From Saccharomycopsis malanga (Eukaryota; Ascomycota; Saccharomycetes; Ascoideales; Saccharomycopsidaceae), in contig CP025325.1 of assembly GCA_004014935.1 (NCBI GenBank), positions 1,550,001 through 1,614,000 on the forward strand: a stretch of DNA of 64,000 bases, in the 5' to 3' direction. Positions 39,101 through 50,389 of this stretch are shown here, piece after piece. Positions within the stretch are counted from its first letter, which is position 1, and every line of letters starts with the position of its first letter. The position numbers were made by a program, and so were the translations under genes. The notes under the pieces were generated by a model that saw only the letters and a program-made list of their open reading frames with translations, was not told the origin of the DNA and did not search any database.

Positions 39101-41191
39101 ATCCAACAAAGTAACAAGTAAAGGATTCAATAACACTAGTCTATCCAAATCCTTTGTCATCAATAACACATGAAATGCTTTGTAAAGTAACTCAAAAAAT
39201 TCGACAGACGTAGATGATTCAAGATGTTTAATCAATGAATCAACCTCATTTTTATCAAGCAGAGATATGGTATTTATTAATAATGATACAACATTAACCA
39301 ACAAATCATCTTTTTGCCATTTTGTCTCATTCTCTTGCACTGTCTCACGACCCTCTCCCATTTCATTGATCAAATTCTCAAACACTTTGCCTACCAAAGA
39401 CCATCCATTATATATATACTTGAAAATTATAACATTTTTGCCCACTAATTTTCCTTGCGTTCCTGCTTTGAAAAGTAGATAATTGTTACTTGTTGGCGGC
39501 TCAAGAATCGACTTGATTGCTGTGTCCTTACTGAGAGTAACAAAAGAGTTGTTTCCCGAGTTGGTAGCATTATTAGTACTAACCAAAGAATTACTAGTGT
39601 CACTGCTGACCAACAAATTATTGTTAGTCAAAGTATTGTTTTCTGGTGTAGTGACATCTTCATAATCAAGATCACCTTGTTCGAAAAAGTGTAAATAAGT
39701 ATCCAATTGCTCCAAAACAGTGTAGGCAAGCTTACCATCAACACATAACAAACATATAAATGAATTCAACGAGCTGAGATCTTCAGGAGATTTGAGTTTA
39801 TTTAATTGAACGTGTTTTAAGAAGCTATCATCAAGAATAAGATCTTCATTCTCTGGAACGCTCTGTAAAATTTGAGAAATGATAAATGCCGACTTATGGT
39901 CAAGTCTAATGAAAGGTAATATAACTCTGATATATGAAGCCAATATGATTTGATAAACATTATCAAAATCAAGACTTTTATACATTTCCAAAAGGCTCTC
40001 GAAAATACCATTTCTGGATTTCTCAGCAAGAATAATAAATTGAGTCACATTGTGTTTAAACAACTCCAAGTCACTACCTATCCCATCTAGAAATTTCTTG
40101 GCATCTTCAGGAAAACTCTCAAACACTAAATATCTAGCATAGTTTATAATACTCCAAGAATATATAGCAATGGGGCTTGATGAACCAACAATAGATTTCT
40201 CAACATATTTGAACATCTCAGGATTGTCAAGATATGGAAGTTTGATATTGAATATCTTCTCATCAACTTGCAAACCTAAGAAAAGCAAGGTTACAACAGA
40301 TCCCAATGATTGAATTGCTACATGAAACCGGCCAAAATACTGACTTTTGTTCAAAAGTTCAAACCACCGTTTGACCAAACTTTCTGATGGATTTATTGGT
40401 ATGAGAATTTGTACCATCAACTTGATACAATCAGACATCACGAGCAACAATTCTTTTTTTATGATAGAACCCAACGCAGCGCTAGATTCAATATCATCTC
40501 TATCCATTTCTTCCTCACTCAACTCATCGACACATTTACAGACATAAGTCATTAATGACTTAAGTAAAGATTCGTTTTTGCTTAAGACTTTGTCTGCTAA
40601 ATCCTGTAAAAACGAATTCAAAGTTTGGTTCTTGAAAATAGCAGTTAACAATCTTATTAATTGCCGTTTCTCTTTGAGAATCTCTACACCATAAATTATG
40701 TTCTTGGCGCTCTCCATGGATATTTTAGAAAGGTCTGACAGTTTACCATCCTTTGAAGACCCCGTAGGGATCAAACTAATATGGCTGGTGACATTACCTA
40801 TATCATACAAGTCTAAAATCTTCTTTTCATGGGTATGGACTATCACACGAACCACTTGCTCAGGAACCACATCCAATCTCTTAGAAAGACTTTCTACATA
40901 ATCAGCTTTGAGGATACTCTTTTCCACACCTTGGAGGCTATACGAAACCCCATTAATATCTATTGTAGGTTTATCAAGATCAGCTTGAGTTATCTTGCGG
41001 AAATCCTCTTTTTCCCCGCGAAAAAACAACTGAAATGGGTTTAATAAAATCTTCTCATTGGCCTCCAAATACTTTTGAAGCACCGGTAGGAGATCGTAGT
41101 CTTTCTGCTGCAAAATATGAAGCGCATTTTCAAATGACCAAGAAGAAGACAGTAACTCGTTCGAGGAGATTGTAAGTGCCATTGCTTCCAA
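36110..41191 (-). CDS. NUP192: Inner-ring nucleoporin Nup192
   Basis: 1693 residues, close to the 1683 of S. cerevisiae Nup192. The N-terminal block NPFQLFFRGEKEDFRKITQA is followed by DINGVSYSLQGVEKSILKAD and SLSKRLDVVPEQVVRVIVHT. The rest is an all-helical alpha-solenoid with no membrane segments or enzyme motif. The C-terminal block FFPGLETPKQRQKLIHSFNH resembles the conserved end of the family. It is a large scaffold of the nuclear pore inner ring, binding Nic96, Nup53/59 and Nup145N. Met1 and Met4 are both possible starts. No intron is needed. Confidence 0.93.
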   Translation of the reverse strand: MEAMALTISSNELLSSSWSFENALHILQQKDYDLLPVLQKYLEANEKILLNPFQLFFRGEKEDFRKITQADLDKPTIDINGVSYSLQGVEKSILKADYVESLSKRLDVVPEQVVRVIVHTHEKKILDLYDIGNVTSHISLIPTGSSKDGKLSDLSKISMESAKNIIYGVEILKEKRQLIRLLTAIFKNQTLNSFLQDLADKVLSKNESLLKSLMTYVCKCVDELSEEEMDRDDIESSAALGSIIKKELLLVMSDCIKLMVQILIPINPSESLVKRWFELLNKSQYFGRFHVAIQSLGSVVTLLFLGLQVDEKIFNIKLPYLDNPEMFKYVEKSIVGSSSPIAIYSWSIINYARYLVFESFPEDAKKFLDGIGSDLELFKHNVTQFIILAEKSRNGIFESLLEMYKSLDFDNVYQIILASYIRVILPFIRLDHKSAFIISQILQSVPENEDLILDDSFLKHVQLNKLKSPEDLSSLNSFICLLCVDGKLAYTVLEQLDTYLHFFEQGDLDYEDVTTPENNTLTNNNLLVSSDTSNSLVSTNNATNSGNNSFVTLSKDTAIKSILEPPTSNNYLLFKAGTQGKLVGKNVIIFKYIYNGWSLVGKVFENLINEMGEGRETVQENETKWQKDDLLVNVVSLLINTISLLDKNEVDSLIKHLESSTSVEFFELLYKAFHVLLMTKDLDRLVLLNPLLVTLLDKKYSTEVWSILIKSNYFGVNNSLVLNLIFSAERTRGKFDFSVSLCKLADAVIIDSLSIKSSNNVSLNVKEEIITQITFIFINSYENFLYWNYNDISQRYELGVSILNYFSKILFAIYSISLNTKDDTETNCGVTLILNNAGTKIINSFLKVDDSLTLRPFLVVIDLLISQPTQIDENINLWLENFVYCIFDFTRLVVSLRSLLKLDVSMIETNIFSNLKTLINIYIKYPNLKLKVMNLIIVLITNQYAEKPPSLLAHLGNNHSKILLNSMIVDLEGSLIEFRLKNALYDFFSNVMEKNQEGLSILLLTGYDIHEKKKTKNDRSILHILKTNVMNLDKYPDSVAIHLLDAISFAFNSWATAQKIDDDDQKFVEALATYFNKNADYIVEENELEDLSDTADKTIKGCYRVKLISSIAEILALYLFSCSNEKIVKPILNLLENPNFLKSHASNIFKIHNYKSNLHLTTHKNFHIYFPNFKLDDFFRTPLNKSRRYGVSTIYNLSLMDQLFGAHYEWNDFLRHDVIQTSLNLQYVSAQTNMIKSWGALISSYVRFKNNIPTSEFIDLASLLLSINNQEGIPAPSFREIYLERIELAFFLVYNLTSTDHSVKITDDQISTLFEAVVSSLLPEELNFLVNLSNNDVQLYRSLLRILLITLNLCSNKAYLLEKNINLLIELFSKIIANGSKVIIANVQNEMSFSSEVIVKNNGKLITDSTKNIVSPLVINKIEDLLLIISIFKAFVAINFSTAINESLSILLDSSETIKYIMELYTYSYSLLVDGEPIFADLALIYIIELISIDAVADKLLNYGLFSALINSPISIEIQKGNIRSDRQPRYHHIWSNGLLTIVLILISKFGPRVIPDVCTFLVQFEKQISFTLKNWTENSLVITTPTIHETSQLILLYKALDLLNFKEYIGINLNNESLSNLQFFPGLETPKQRQKLIHSFNHLLAHPKYLQSRIVITSAEDQLVNEDAGKGKTKLTNRLINEIRELSESLAV

Positions 41192-42703
41192 TATTATGAT
41201 TTACTATCAATTCGTTTTCGTTTAATAACGCTCCTCAACCGCCACTTTCAACGTAAATAAACAATCCACAGTAGTTGCTATCTAGGAGCACCAACAATTG
41301 CACCAGAAACAACCAAATTGAATTCGCTCAATCACTGTTTATATTAATATAGTCTTTACATGATGTTATGTGAAAATATCAAAATATTGAAAAGTTGAGA
41401 ATATGTTACCCTGCATCACCTCCCTGTTGGTATATACCTGGGTGAAGGTACGATGTAAAGTGCTTTTATATAAGCACTAACTATAGTCAGATGCTGTTTA
41501 ACAGACATTTAATTGATAGGCTACATAAGATGAGATATATAGTACAATATACTATTCAAAACAAGGTAGACATATAGATATAGTGAAGAAGGAAGCACAA
41601 ACTGCTAAATCATTTTCTAGAAACATTGGTAGGTTTATATTTGAAAGATTTTACGAATACATACCAACATTGAATTCTACAATCTAATTTAAAAAAAGCT
41701 CATTGAATTAAAAATATGTAAACTTATAACTAGTTAGTAACAATGTTGAGTCATTCTCACCACTCCTCAAACATGCTTGTCAAACATGATAAACAATAAA
41801 TCAGACATCCATGGAAGGTCTGTTGCGGTCACTGGCTGTGCGAAGATGGGTTCTTATGCACGCTACCGTGGAAACTGCGAATGTTCATAGAAATTTTCAT
41901 CATTTAAAAGCTGTTTATCATACTAGCCAAGCCGTTTTAAACTACAACAAGTTTTGACATACTATATCTGATCTAGTTAGTAAATCAATGCTAAAATATC
42001 GAGGTATATAGTTCTCAACACTCAAATGGTAGTAGTTTTTGTAAAGATCAGAAACCAAAGTACTGGCAAGTATAAGTCAATTGGCCGGACGAATCCTACC
42101 AACGACAAACGTTAAAATAATCTCGGCATCTTCGAATAGGATTATGAAAAGAAGGAAATAACGATATCATCATTTCAAAAACGCCCAAATGAGTTGTGAG
42201 TAGCTTTGTAGCTACTTAAATGTGAAACATACCATTCAATTGAGTAAATACTCTAGAGCAAACAAGAAAAAACAGCAAGCCTAACAACAATAACTGTCTC
42301 TTACGCGACTGACAGGAAATGAAAGCCACTGAAACAAGTATTGTCGATAAAGGCTGCTGTTGAGTTAAAAACTAAAGAAAAACGCAAGAAAAAAAAGAAG
42401 AGGAAAAGAGGGGCAATCCACCTCTTTTTATACATAATTTTTTTCACGCTTCGCATCTCTAGAAATTTCCGAAAAAAATTTTCGAAAAACATCTAGACGG
42501 GGTAACAGTTTACATGCAAACATGCAGGTAGGACAGGACAACGGTAAATACTATATATAAGAACCGTTTAATAATAAACAAACAATCAGAAGAGTAAATA
42601 AACATCAAAAAGAGAAGAGTTGATATTGAAAGTAAAAAGGAAATAATATACAAGTTGATGGTGTAGAATTCTTAGGAAACTGACAACTGAAATTGTAACA
42701 GTA
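41192..42703. other. 1.5 kb without a recognised gene
   Basis: Contains the NUP192 promoter. Near 42549 is a TATATATAAG box on the plus strand followed by an A-rich, leader-like stretch to about 42650, as if a transcript started here and ran antisense into the flavodoxin-like gene. No conserved reading frame is seen. Confidence 0.4.
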
Positions 42704-43450
42704 TTAAAACTTGTCCTTAACAATATAGTAGAAATGTTTGGCTTGGGCAGCAGCAATGTTGGTTTCAGTCCTACTGGCAACTCTAGTATTATCAGCAGAG
42801 GTGAAAGTACCGCAACCCCAAGCACTTCCACCAAAGTTACCTGCGTTTTCCGAAAGCGCTTCGTCTTTGATAATTTGAGAGCCGATTGGAACGTAGACCA
42901 TGCCATGATAGATGAACAATGATAAAACATTCATTTGAGTAACCTCTAGACCTCCGCCTGGTGTAGCACTGGACACAAAGGTACCGAATGGTTTACCGAA
43001 CAAGGCGTTTTTGAGCATCAAACCTTCGGTTGTTTCCCAGAACATTGCCCATTCGGTATTCATGTTACCGAATCTCGAAGGAAACCCAAATAGAAAAGCA
43101 TCATAATTCAAAAGATCATCAAGAGTGATGGCTGGGTATTTTGGTATAAGTGCACCAAAGCTTTCCAACTCTTCTTCAGTGTAGACCGTGTGAGGAACCG
43201 AAAATATGTCTGCTTTACCGCCTTCAGCAACAATCGAGGCTTGCAAAATCTCTGCCAAATTGATATTATGGCCAAAAAGGGAGTAGGAAACTATAGCTAT
43301 CTTCTTGGCTCCGCCTTTTCTGGCTTTTCTAATGAAACTGTTGGCAACAGATGCAGATTTATGGGTAAGCAAATCTATGTTTTTAAACTTCTTTTTATGG
43401 AGAGAGGCCTTGGTAGCCACAAGACTACTTCCTTTCAACAATTTATCCAT
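42704..43450 (-). CDS. Flavodoxin-like protein (WrbA/PST family)
   Basis: 248 residues. A basic N-terminal extension of about 48 residues without a clear membrane segment is followed by a WrbA-type flavodoxin domain. The FMN phosphate-binding region is IAIVSYSLFGHNINLAEI. YDAFLFGFPSRFGNMNTEWAMFWETT then corresponds to the conserved second FMN-contact block, and FVSSATPGGGLEVTQ to the third. Yeast members (Pst2, Ycp4, Rfs1; Pst1-3 in Candida) sit at the plasma membrane near eisosomes and reduce quinones, protecting against oxidative stress. Which orthologue this is cannot be settled, so no symbol is given. A TATA-like box lies near 43586, about 135 bp upstream. Confidence 0.88.
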   Translation of the reverse strand: MDKLLKGSSLVATKASLHKKKFKNIDLLTHKSASVANSFIRKARKGGAKKIAIVSYSLFGHNINLAEILQASIVAEGGKADIFSVPHTVYTEEELESFGALIPKYPAITLDDLLNYDAFLFGFPSRFGNMNTEWAMFWETTEGLMLKNALFGKPFGTFVSSATPGGGLEVTQMNVLSLFIYHGMVYVPIGSQIIKDEALSENAGNFGGSAWGCGTFTSADNTRVASRTETNIAAAQAKHFYYIVKDKF

Positions 43451-44778
43451 ATCTGCTATTGAGATTTATGTGTATATTGTCTAAGATACCTAAGACAGTA
43501 GCGAGGGTCTCAAGGCAAATAATTACTAGCCTCAACGGTGCCTAGAAAAAAAACGGTCTGAACATGAATTCAGGGGGAAACACAGTTTATAAAAGCTTAA
43601 ATACATTTATCTAACGACAAGGTTCAGTGGTTAAGGCGGAAAGGACACTAAAAGTAGAAGATTATCGCTTGCGAGCTAGATTAGTAGTGCGCTATTGCAG
43701 ATTATGGCAGTCTATTGATAACGCGGTTCATGGTGGACCACGCTAGTGCGAATATAATGAGGTGAGTACTGATTAACACTACTATGGAAATCGTTTTTAC
43801 CTTAGTAAGGCAAAAGTCCCATAGGCAGCAATCAACACTTTGACCTTAATAGAACGATAATCCGTTTTCAACATGTTTTGATGGTGTGGCACCGTGTTGT
43901 TTTAGACCATAACTCCGCGTATGGTAAACAATGCTTTTGACGATGTTAGAAATAAAGCCGCGCTATCGGTAAGTCAACTTCCCATCTGTTGACAATCTGT
44001 CACTACATAATCTATTATTACACATTGTGATGCATTGTAACATATGTTCGTATCTATCTACGTGTAAGGTCATCTATAGTTGTTTGTCTTGAAATTCAAG
44101 TTGATCGATAACACTTTTTAAGAGAAATAAATTGTATTTGAAAATAAAACCTTTGGATCTGTTTTTTTATAGTGATTGAGCATTACAAGTGTGAAAAATT
44201 CAGAATTTTAAAAGAAAAGTTGTTCGTAAAGCATAAATGACTACAAGTAATCTCTTTTCCAAAGGGATTACAAGTATCGTATTGAAAAATCAGCGCGTTA
44301 CGGATTGACACACAATTAAGCTAACATAATTTTCAAACACTTTGCTTTACTTTTCATGGAGCGTATCCATTTCTCCAGTAAAGTCTGACTTGGTTCAGAA
44401 GGGCAATAATTTGCCATTATAAGCTTAAACAATAAAAGCTTAGGGTTTCGTGAGTGCATCCACCAATGTAAAGTAGTAAATAATTGTAAGTACCACGGAT
44501 AGTTGCGCTCAGCGTTTCAGCTGTTTTAGGTGTTTCAAGTAACGCATATCCATAAACCGTAACATAACAGCATGGATACCAGTATCCTTCTCTTTGGATA
44601 TCCTCTCCTAGAGTCTGGGTCTTTGAAAAGTGTAGTTCAGAAATATTTGTATAAAAACAGGGACATCCTTTCATCTTTATTAGCATGTTGTGTAGTTTTT
44701 ATTCATCATCAATTAATAATATTCTGCTTTGTCTTTAACAATCGCAATCACCTACAAATAAATAATCAACTTACAAAA
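43451..44778. other. Intergenic, 1.3 kb, ends in the promoter of a small secreted-peptide gene
   Basis: A tRNA-like phrase TTCAGTGGTTAAGGCGG near 43627 has no matching T-arm. TATAAAAA at 44650-44657 and an AC-rich leader precede the small gene at 44779. Nothing else is seen. Confidence 0.45.
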
Positions 44779-44919
44779 ATGCAATTCTCTTACGCTGCCT
44801 TTGTTTCTGTCGCTGTGTCTGCTGTCCTTTTATTCGCTGGTGAAAGTGAAGCGAGACCTATCCCAAGAAATTTGTTGGTCGACCTCCAAAACAGAAGAGC
44901 TTTTCGTCAAGAGCTTTGA
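44779..44919 (+). CDS. Candidate small secreted peptide (46 aa)
   Basis: 46 codons starting in the strong context TTACAAAAATG. Residues 1-25 form a good signal peptide (MQFSYAAFVSVAVSAVLLFA then GESEA). The remainder is RPIPRNLLVDLQN, then a dibasic RR, then AFRQEL. The layout, a cleavable signal plus a possible Kex2-type RR site, fits a secreted peptide. A TATAAAAA box is 122 bp upstream. I do not recognise a family. An in-frame open extension upstream exists but lacks promoter logic. A splice-like TTTCAG near 45002 lacks a matching donor, so the short form is kept. Confidence 0.5.
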   Translation: MQFSYAAFVSVAVSAVLLFAGESEARPIPRNLLVDLQNRRAFRQEL

Positions 44920-46291
44920 GTTTCTTGAACATCTCAAATACACTCTCAAAAGTTTCAAAAATTCTAACATATTTTTATTTCTAATTTGTTTCTGATGCTT
45001 TCAGTTATCGATTAAACTACATCTACGCTTCTCAGATGTCCCAGGCTGGACAAGTCTACTGAATTTGCCTCTTCTATTGATGCTTTTGCCCTTCACTGCA
45101 AAGCACTTAATTCTTTTTTTACTTCTTTCCTATAGACCATTCTTCCAAACTCACTTTTATAACGATCAAATGATTATACAGTATTATTAAATTTATATTT
45201 ACAACCCGTGTAACGTATATTGTAGTATTGCATGGTGTGCCTATTGCCAATGAAAGAATAGACCCTTACATTCAAAGGTTTTCAGTGTGAGTTCACCATA
45301 TATGAGCTTTTATATAAATTTTTATATCAACTACTTCTACAGTGCGCAAAGTTAATGTTCAAGCAAAAAGTCTTGACAACTTATAAGCATATATGTGTAT
45401 ACCGTATTACTGTAGTCTTTGCAGGAAGCCATGGCAATGCTTGTTGTTTTGAAATAGATGGTAGATGATGTTTTTTCTAGCATTACAATTGATTCAAATG
45501 TATGCAACATGATAAATACTTTAACATCAATAGCTTCGTAGAGTCCTTGAGATAGTCATGTTTGGTAAATTATTTATGATAGTTGCTACTAGTAAGTATT
45601 ATGTATAGACTTCGGTATATGATTTGTCAAAAAGTTGAAGGTTTAGAGAATTTTAAAAGAGTTCGGTATATTTTAGGATACTACTCACAATTCAAATGAT
45701 TTCAAACCAAAATCATTAGCATTTTTTTTAGTTAAACTTTTACCGAATCTTCGTTTACCTATGTAACACAACTGATATATTGTGGGATTGAAATATTTAT
45801 ATTTATTTGATATGCCTAATCTTTTAAGTTTTTACACCCCAATAAAGATCTAGATACTACAAAGGTTTTAATTCCATATGATGGTATATCGAGTTTTCCA
45901 AGCTCTGTATATTTATTATATACGATAAACATAAAATACTCTTGAGTCTACCAATAAAGATTGTCAAAAAAGCAATGACCATGATTTTTCAATATACTAA
46001 TAAATTATTGAAACTTTCTTTTTTTTTTTGTTTGCTTACAGTAAGAATCATGGAGTACTATCAGTGGAAATTATAAGAGAAAATTTGTAATATGTCTGAT
46101 AAAACAGACATTTGACATAAGTATGGCGGTATACACATGCAGAAGCATGCATAACAGGTAACACAGGGCACATAACCTATATAAATGCCAGATTAAGCCA
46201 TATCGCTCATCGGACATACACGAAATGGCGGTATAAAGAAATATATATAAATAACTAGCCCAAATTTATCAGCTAAACATAGTTTGTAATA
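44920..46291. other. 1.4 kb AT-rich gap
   Basis: No coding, tRNA or repeat-family match was found on either strand. It is expected to hold the 3' end of the small peptide gene and the ATG29 promoter. Confidence 0.5.
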
Positions 46292-47153
46292 ATGAGCGGC
46301 GACCAAGGAAGGACCATTGTGTATCTTCGGTTTCCTTTTGAACGCGATGGGTTTGCTGATCCTCCGAAAGTATGTATTGAAATTTGAATAATGTTCTGGG
46401 TTTGTCCACTGACGACTAACAGTTGAGATAAAATGGGACGAAGAAATGGAAAAGCTGCTATGGATTGAGCTCAAGAAGAATGATCAATTATCGAAACATC
46501 GGAGTATTGACTGGGAAACACTTGAGCATAAGTTTAAAGTTCCAATTCCGTTTCTCCAGCAACAGGCATTTTGGCTATACCAACATCAATTAAATCAGTT
46601 ACATCAGGCACAGCAGAGGCTTAGACAGCATGCACAACAGCCAAAGGCGCTGCCGAAAAGGCCGCAGGAGTTGGAGACTAATTATCCTGATTTGTTGGGA
46701 CGTTTATTCAAACCGGAATATCATGAGAGTTTTGCCGGTTCGTTTGCACAAGACTCTCCAGGGTTTCCGAACAATTCCAGATCACCAAGTACCGGTGCAC
46801 GAAATGAGTTTTCTGGGAGTTCATTTGGCGAGTCCAAAGGCTCCAGTGTTACCGATACTGAGGCACATGACGAAGAGAAACAACTTCAAGATATAACTAC
46901 ACATTTGCATACTTCACGTATTCTTCTGGCTAGACCTCCTACGTTTGATGATGAAGAAGATAATGACGGCGAAGGGAGTCAGGATCTGGAAGACGCTAGA
47001 CAGAGTGGCCATGCCAGAGGCACTGGAGGGCGATTAGCTACGGTTGAAGAGCATATCCAAGGCCAGTTAAATGTTCCACAGTCAGGGACCAGCGGATCAA
47101 ACAAAAGCCCTTTGCTTGATCAAATCAAGTTCTTGGCCAGTAAGTATCGTTAG
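46292..47153 (+). CDS. ATG29: Autophagy protein Atg29, one intron
   Basis: Spliced. Exon 1 is 46292-46369 (26 codons), the intron is 46370-46427 (58 nt; donor GTATGT, branch ACTAAC at 46415-46420, acceptor GAG), and exon 2 is 46428-47153, giving 267 residues. The nearer CAG acceptor would give an immediate stop. Joining gives TIVYLRFPFERDGFADPPKI followed by KWDEEMEKLLWIELKKN. This matches the Atg29 N-terminal domain of S. cerevisiae (VYIKVKGRRPQGFLDPPKFE then W...KERQLW). The rest is low-complexity and acidic. Atg29 joins Atg17 and Atg31 in the scaffold that starts the phagophore. Confidence 0.9.
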
Positions 47154-48271
47154 CACGTGGGTGGGATGGGTATACGATGGTAAATCAGCGGTGGTAATTT
47201 AGCTACATGTGAGTCTAATTAAAGAAGCCTAGTTTTGTAGATAATGTAGAGCCGTTCGTGGGTTTGAAGTTGATTGGCAACCCAATTGTTATTGTACAAC
47301 GATCAATCAGAATAGCCAGTAATTTGTCAAATGAGGATCTTTGTTTGACTCTTTTATGCTTGTATTTTACGCTTTGTTTTGTTTCCTCCTATCAGTAAGT
47401 TTAGTTTCAAAGTTGGTTTATGATCCACATTCATTTCTTTCCTGTCAAACTATACTTATAGCGTACGGACACCTGGATTTGCTAATTTACATCCTAGCCG
47501 GCTCAATCTGGCGGAAAAAACCTGTCAAAATGGCTACAGAAAAAATCCCTCACCGGATCATTTTTTCCAGGAAAAACGCTTAGATTAATACTGCTCCAAC
47601 AAGTGTTTCCGGAGCATGAACAGATGAATTTTCTCCAATATTTAGGACGTAGCAGTGATAGCAGTTCAAGAAACCAAATAATCTATATACTGGAAAAAGG
47701 AGACGTTTGTCTGGACCCTCCTTAATCAAAAAAAAAGGGTCTCGGATCGTCTTCCAGAGAGCGCACCGTTATATCGCGCACCTGCCAGACCGTTGCGAGC
47801 CAAACAATTAATCACCAGGATTAATGGCAGAGTAAATAAATTCACAGAATGTTGGGTGATAACACAGACATTTGCTAAAGTAGAAGCCGTACATATATTT
47901 TAGTATCACACAGTTTAATTACGTGCTGTTGGTAATGTGTATCATGAGAGGCCTCGTATTTTTTTTTTTTTTTTTTTTCAGTATATATTCTCCTTCATGG
48001 TTTTTCACCAGTTTTCTCTCTCGGTACGCAATTCCGGCTGCGGGTCTCGCTTGCTCTAAATTGCGCTTTTGGTTGTCTTTGTTTTACTTTTTCGCTTTCG
48101 GCATTGCTCACTCAACATTTGGCTATACATTATCGTGGCTCTTCGTCACCAGTGGAAACCTGGTCTTGTCTTCAACTCTTCCTTTCTCTTGTTTCTACAG
48201 CTTCAAGTCTGATCAAACCATACGACCTGTCAAAATCACGGGCGCATCACGTCTAGCCATCTACAGTCAAG
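47154..48271. other. Intergenic, SAT4 upstream region with a T20 tract
   Basis: Long leader/promoter. A run of 20 T residues lies at 47959-47978. Open frames in the leader show no conservation. Confidence 0.5.
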
Positions 48272-50389
48272 ATGAGCAGTTCAATAGGCCATTCCAGCAA
48301 TAGCACCAGCACAAGCTCAATGTTCCAGGGTTTCAAGGACTTTTCCAAGAGAAACCTCTCGGTTTCGAGCTTTTCAAACCTTTCGATCCACAGTGATCAT
48401 AAACACAAGGACTCAAGACACAACAGCATGCTGAGTCATCGCAAGAACAGTAGTCCAGACCGTCATAACCATTCTCACAACACTGGCCGTGTGTCTCCTA
48501 CTTCTTCCTTGGGCCATGGAAAACGCTCCTTTCTTGGGTTTTCCTTAGGAAAAAACGAGTCGGATAGCTCCACACACTCATCCGTCATTTTGCCTGTTTC
48601 TCGAGAAGTAAGCCACGATTCGCCTAAAAAAGATAGCAAAAATAGAAGTAACAGCAGTACTGCCCATACCCCTCAACAACTGCTGCATAGTGGCCAGCAG
48701 TCTCCCGTCAATGATAACTATAGTATAACAAGCCCTTCAAAGCCAAACTTTAACTATTCTATGGTCGAACTAAAAAAGTTCTTCAAGACGTCTAAAAAGT
48801 CATCACATCCAGACACCCCTGTAACCAGCAAGGACCTAATTAAAAAAGATCCAATGGACTTGCTTTGCATGAAGTATGGCAAATTTGGCAAAATTTTAGG
48901 CTCGGGAGCTGGCGGATCAGTTAGATTGGTCACACGAGAAAGCGACGGGGTTACTTTTGCCGTCAAGGAATTTAGAAACAAGAAACCAAACGAGACCTTG
49001 AAAGAATATGCTAAAAAATGTACTGCTGAGTTTTGCATCGGTTCAACACTAAATCATCCAAATGTCATCAAAACTCTCGATATCATCAGTGATCCTACAA
49101 ACACACATTATTACGAGATCATGGAATATTGTCCCATTGATTTCTTCGCAGTGGTAATGAGTGGTAAGATGAACAGAAGTGAAATAAATTGCTGTTTTAA
49201 ACAACTCACCGAGGGCGTAAAGTATTTGCATTCTATCGGATTGGCTCATCGTGATTTGAAACTTGATAATTGTGTCATATCAACCGATGGAATTCTTAAG
49301 ATTATTGATTTTGGATCAGCTATCGTTTTCAAATATCCTTATGATAACAAAATTGTCAAATGCCATGGAATTGTTGGCTCAGATCCTTACTTGGCACCTG
49401 AAGTCTTTGACAACGACCATAAATATGACCCTCGGTTGGTGGACATTTGGTCCATTGCCATTATTTATTGTTGTATGACTTTAAAAAGATTTCCTTGGAA
49501 AATCCCAAGACCGTCAGACAACTCTTTCAGATTGTATAGTATGCCTGACGAGGAGCCTCACAATTACGAGGAAAGCGCTGCTCAGCATAAGATCCTTTTG
49601 GCCAAGAGAAAGGAAGAAAAAATGGCGAAACTTAGACAACAAGAAGAAGCCAAAAACGAAGAAAATAATCAAAATTCCAATAAAGAGTCCAACGAGTTTA
49701 CTCAATCAGCCAATTTAACACAGATCACTATCAAAGAAGATGAGTCAAAGACAAAAGAAGATTTTCCAATAATCAAAGAAGATGAATGTAAAAACATTGT
49801 ACAGGATGTTGTATTGGAAGAAGCGATCAGCGAAGCTGGTCATTTGGCTGATAAAGTAGAAGAAGTTGCCAAGATTCAAAATAAACAAGTGAAAGATGAA
49901 CCGGTAAGGGAATTTAAACAAGAAGAAGCTGTTAGTGAGCAAAAAACTCCAGAATCAAAAGAGAATACTGACGATGGGAAAATTGGAAGTGCAGAAAAAC
50001 CAAAAAATCTTTCCGGCAACTCCAATAGAAGCTCTAAAGGGAACAAGAAATGTCTGGAGAAAACTAGAGGAGAACGTTCTTCTGTTCATTCAAACAACTC
50101 CAACTCAAGCAACCATCATCATCACCATGGCCACCACCATCATCAACTTAAAGGTCCTTATAGATTGATGAGAATCTTACCTCATGCGGCCAGACCTCTC
50201 ATTTCCAAAATGTTGACTATTGATGTCGAGCATAGAGCCACCATGGAAGACATTTACAAGGACGAATGGTTCAACTCTATAATATACTGTACCTGCGATC
50301 CGGAAACTCATAAAACCATAAGCGGCGTGGGCCATTCACATACTATAGTTGAAGAAGAAAATGCACACTTGGAAAGCTACAAGAAGTAG
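48272..50389 (+). CDS. SAT4: Ser/Thr kinase Sat4/Hal4, potassium-transport regulator
   Basis: 705 residues. A Ser/His-rich N-terminal region of about 195 residues precedes a kinase domain of the yeast NPR/HAL5 group. The kinase has [19 protein letters not shown] (glycine loop), FAVKEF (Lys), HRDLKLDN (catalytic loop), IDFGSA (Mg loop) and YLAPEVF. After [18 protein letters not shown] the domain is interrupted by a charged insert of nearly 200 residues with a His run ([10 protein letters not shown]). It resumes at [20 protein letters not shown] and ends [16 protein letters not shown]. Hal4/Hal5 stabilise nutrient and K+ transporters at the plasma membrane under salt stress. Gene choice between SAT4 and its relatives is based on the SGAGGSV glycine loop and the length. 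Confidence 0.87.
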   Translation: MSSSIGHSSNSTSTSSMFQGFKDFSKRNLSVSSFSNLSIHSDHKHKDSRHNSMLSHRKNSSPDRHNHSHNTGRVSPTSSLGHGKRSFLGFSLGKNESDSSTHSSVILPVSREVSHDSPKKDSKNRSNSSTAHTPQQLLHSGQQSPVNDNYSITSPSKPNFNYSMVELKKFFKTSKKSSHPDTPVTSKDLIKKDPMDLLCMKYGKFGKILGSGAGGSVRLVTRESDGVTFAVKEFRNKKPNETLKEYAKKCTAEFCIGSTLNHPNVIKTLDIISDPTNTHYYEIMEYCPIDFFAVVMSGKMNRSEINCCFKQLTEGVKYLHSIGLAHRDLKLDNCVISTDGILKIIDFGSAIVFKYPYDNKIVKCHGIVGSDPYLAPEVFDNDHKYDPRLVDIWSIAIIYCCMTLKRFPWKIPRPSDNSFRLYSMPDEEPHNYEESAAQHKILLAKRKEEKMAKLRQQEEAKNEENNQNSNKESNEFTQSANLTQITIKEDESKTKEDFPIIKEDECKNIVQDVVLEEAISEAGHLADKVEEVAKIQNKQVKDEPVREFKQEEAVSEQKTPESKENTDDGKIGSAEKPKNLSGNSNRSSKGNKKCLEKTRGERSSVHSNNSNSSNHHHHHGHHHHQLKGPYRLMRILPHAARPLISKMLTIDVEHRATMEDIYKDEWFNSIIYCTCDPETHKTISGVGHSHTIVEEENAHLESYKK

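Noticed and set aside
43618-43840. TTCAGTGGTTAAGGCGG, resembling the D-arm of a tRNA-Ser, with a weak TTTTTACC...GTCCC further on
   Set aside because: No T-arm or acceptor partner and too little match to the repeat family; could be chance or a very old relic.
47923-48303. 126-codon plus-strand frame overlapping the start of SAT4
   Set aside because: Contains a phenylalanine run from the T20 tract and is in another frame; most likely the SAT4 leader.
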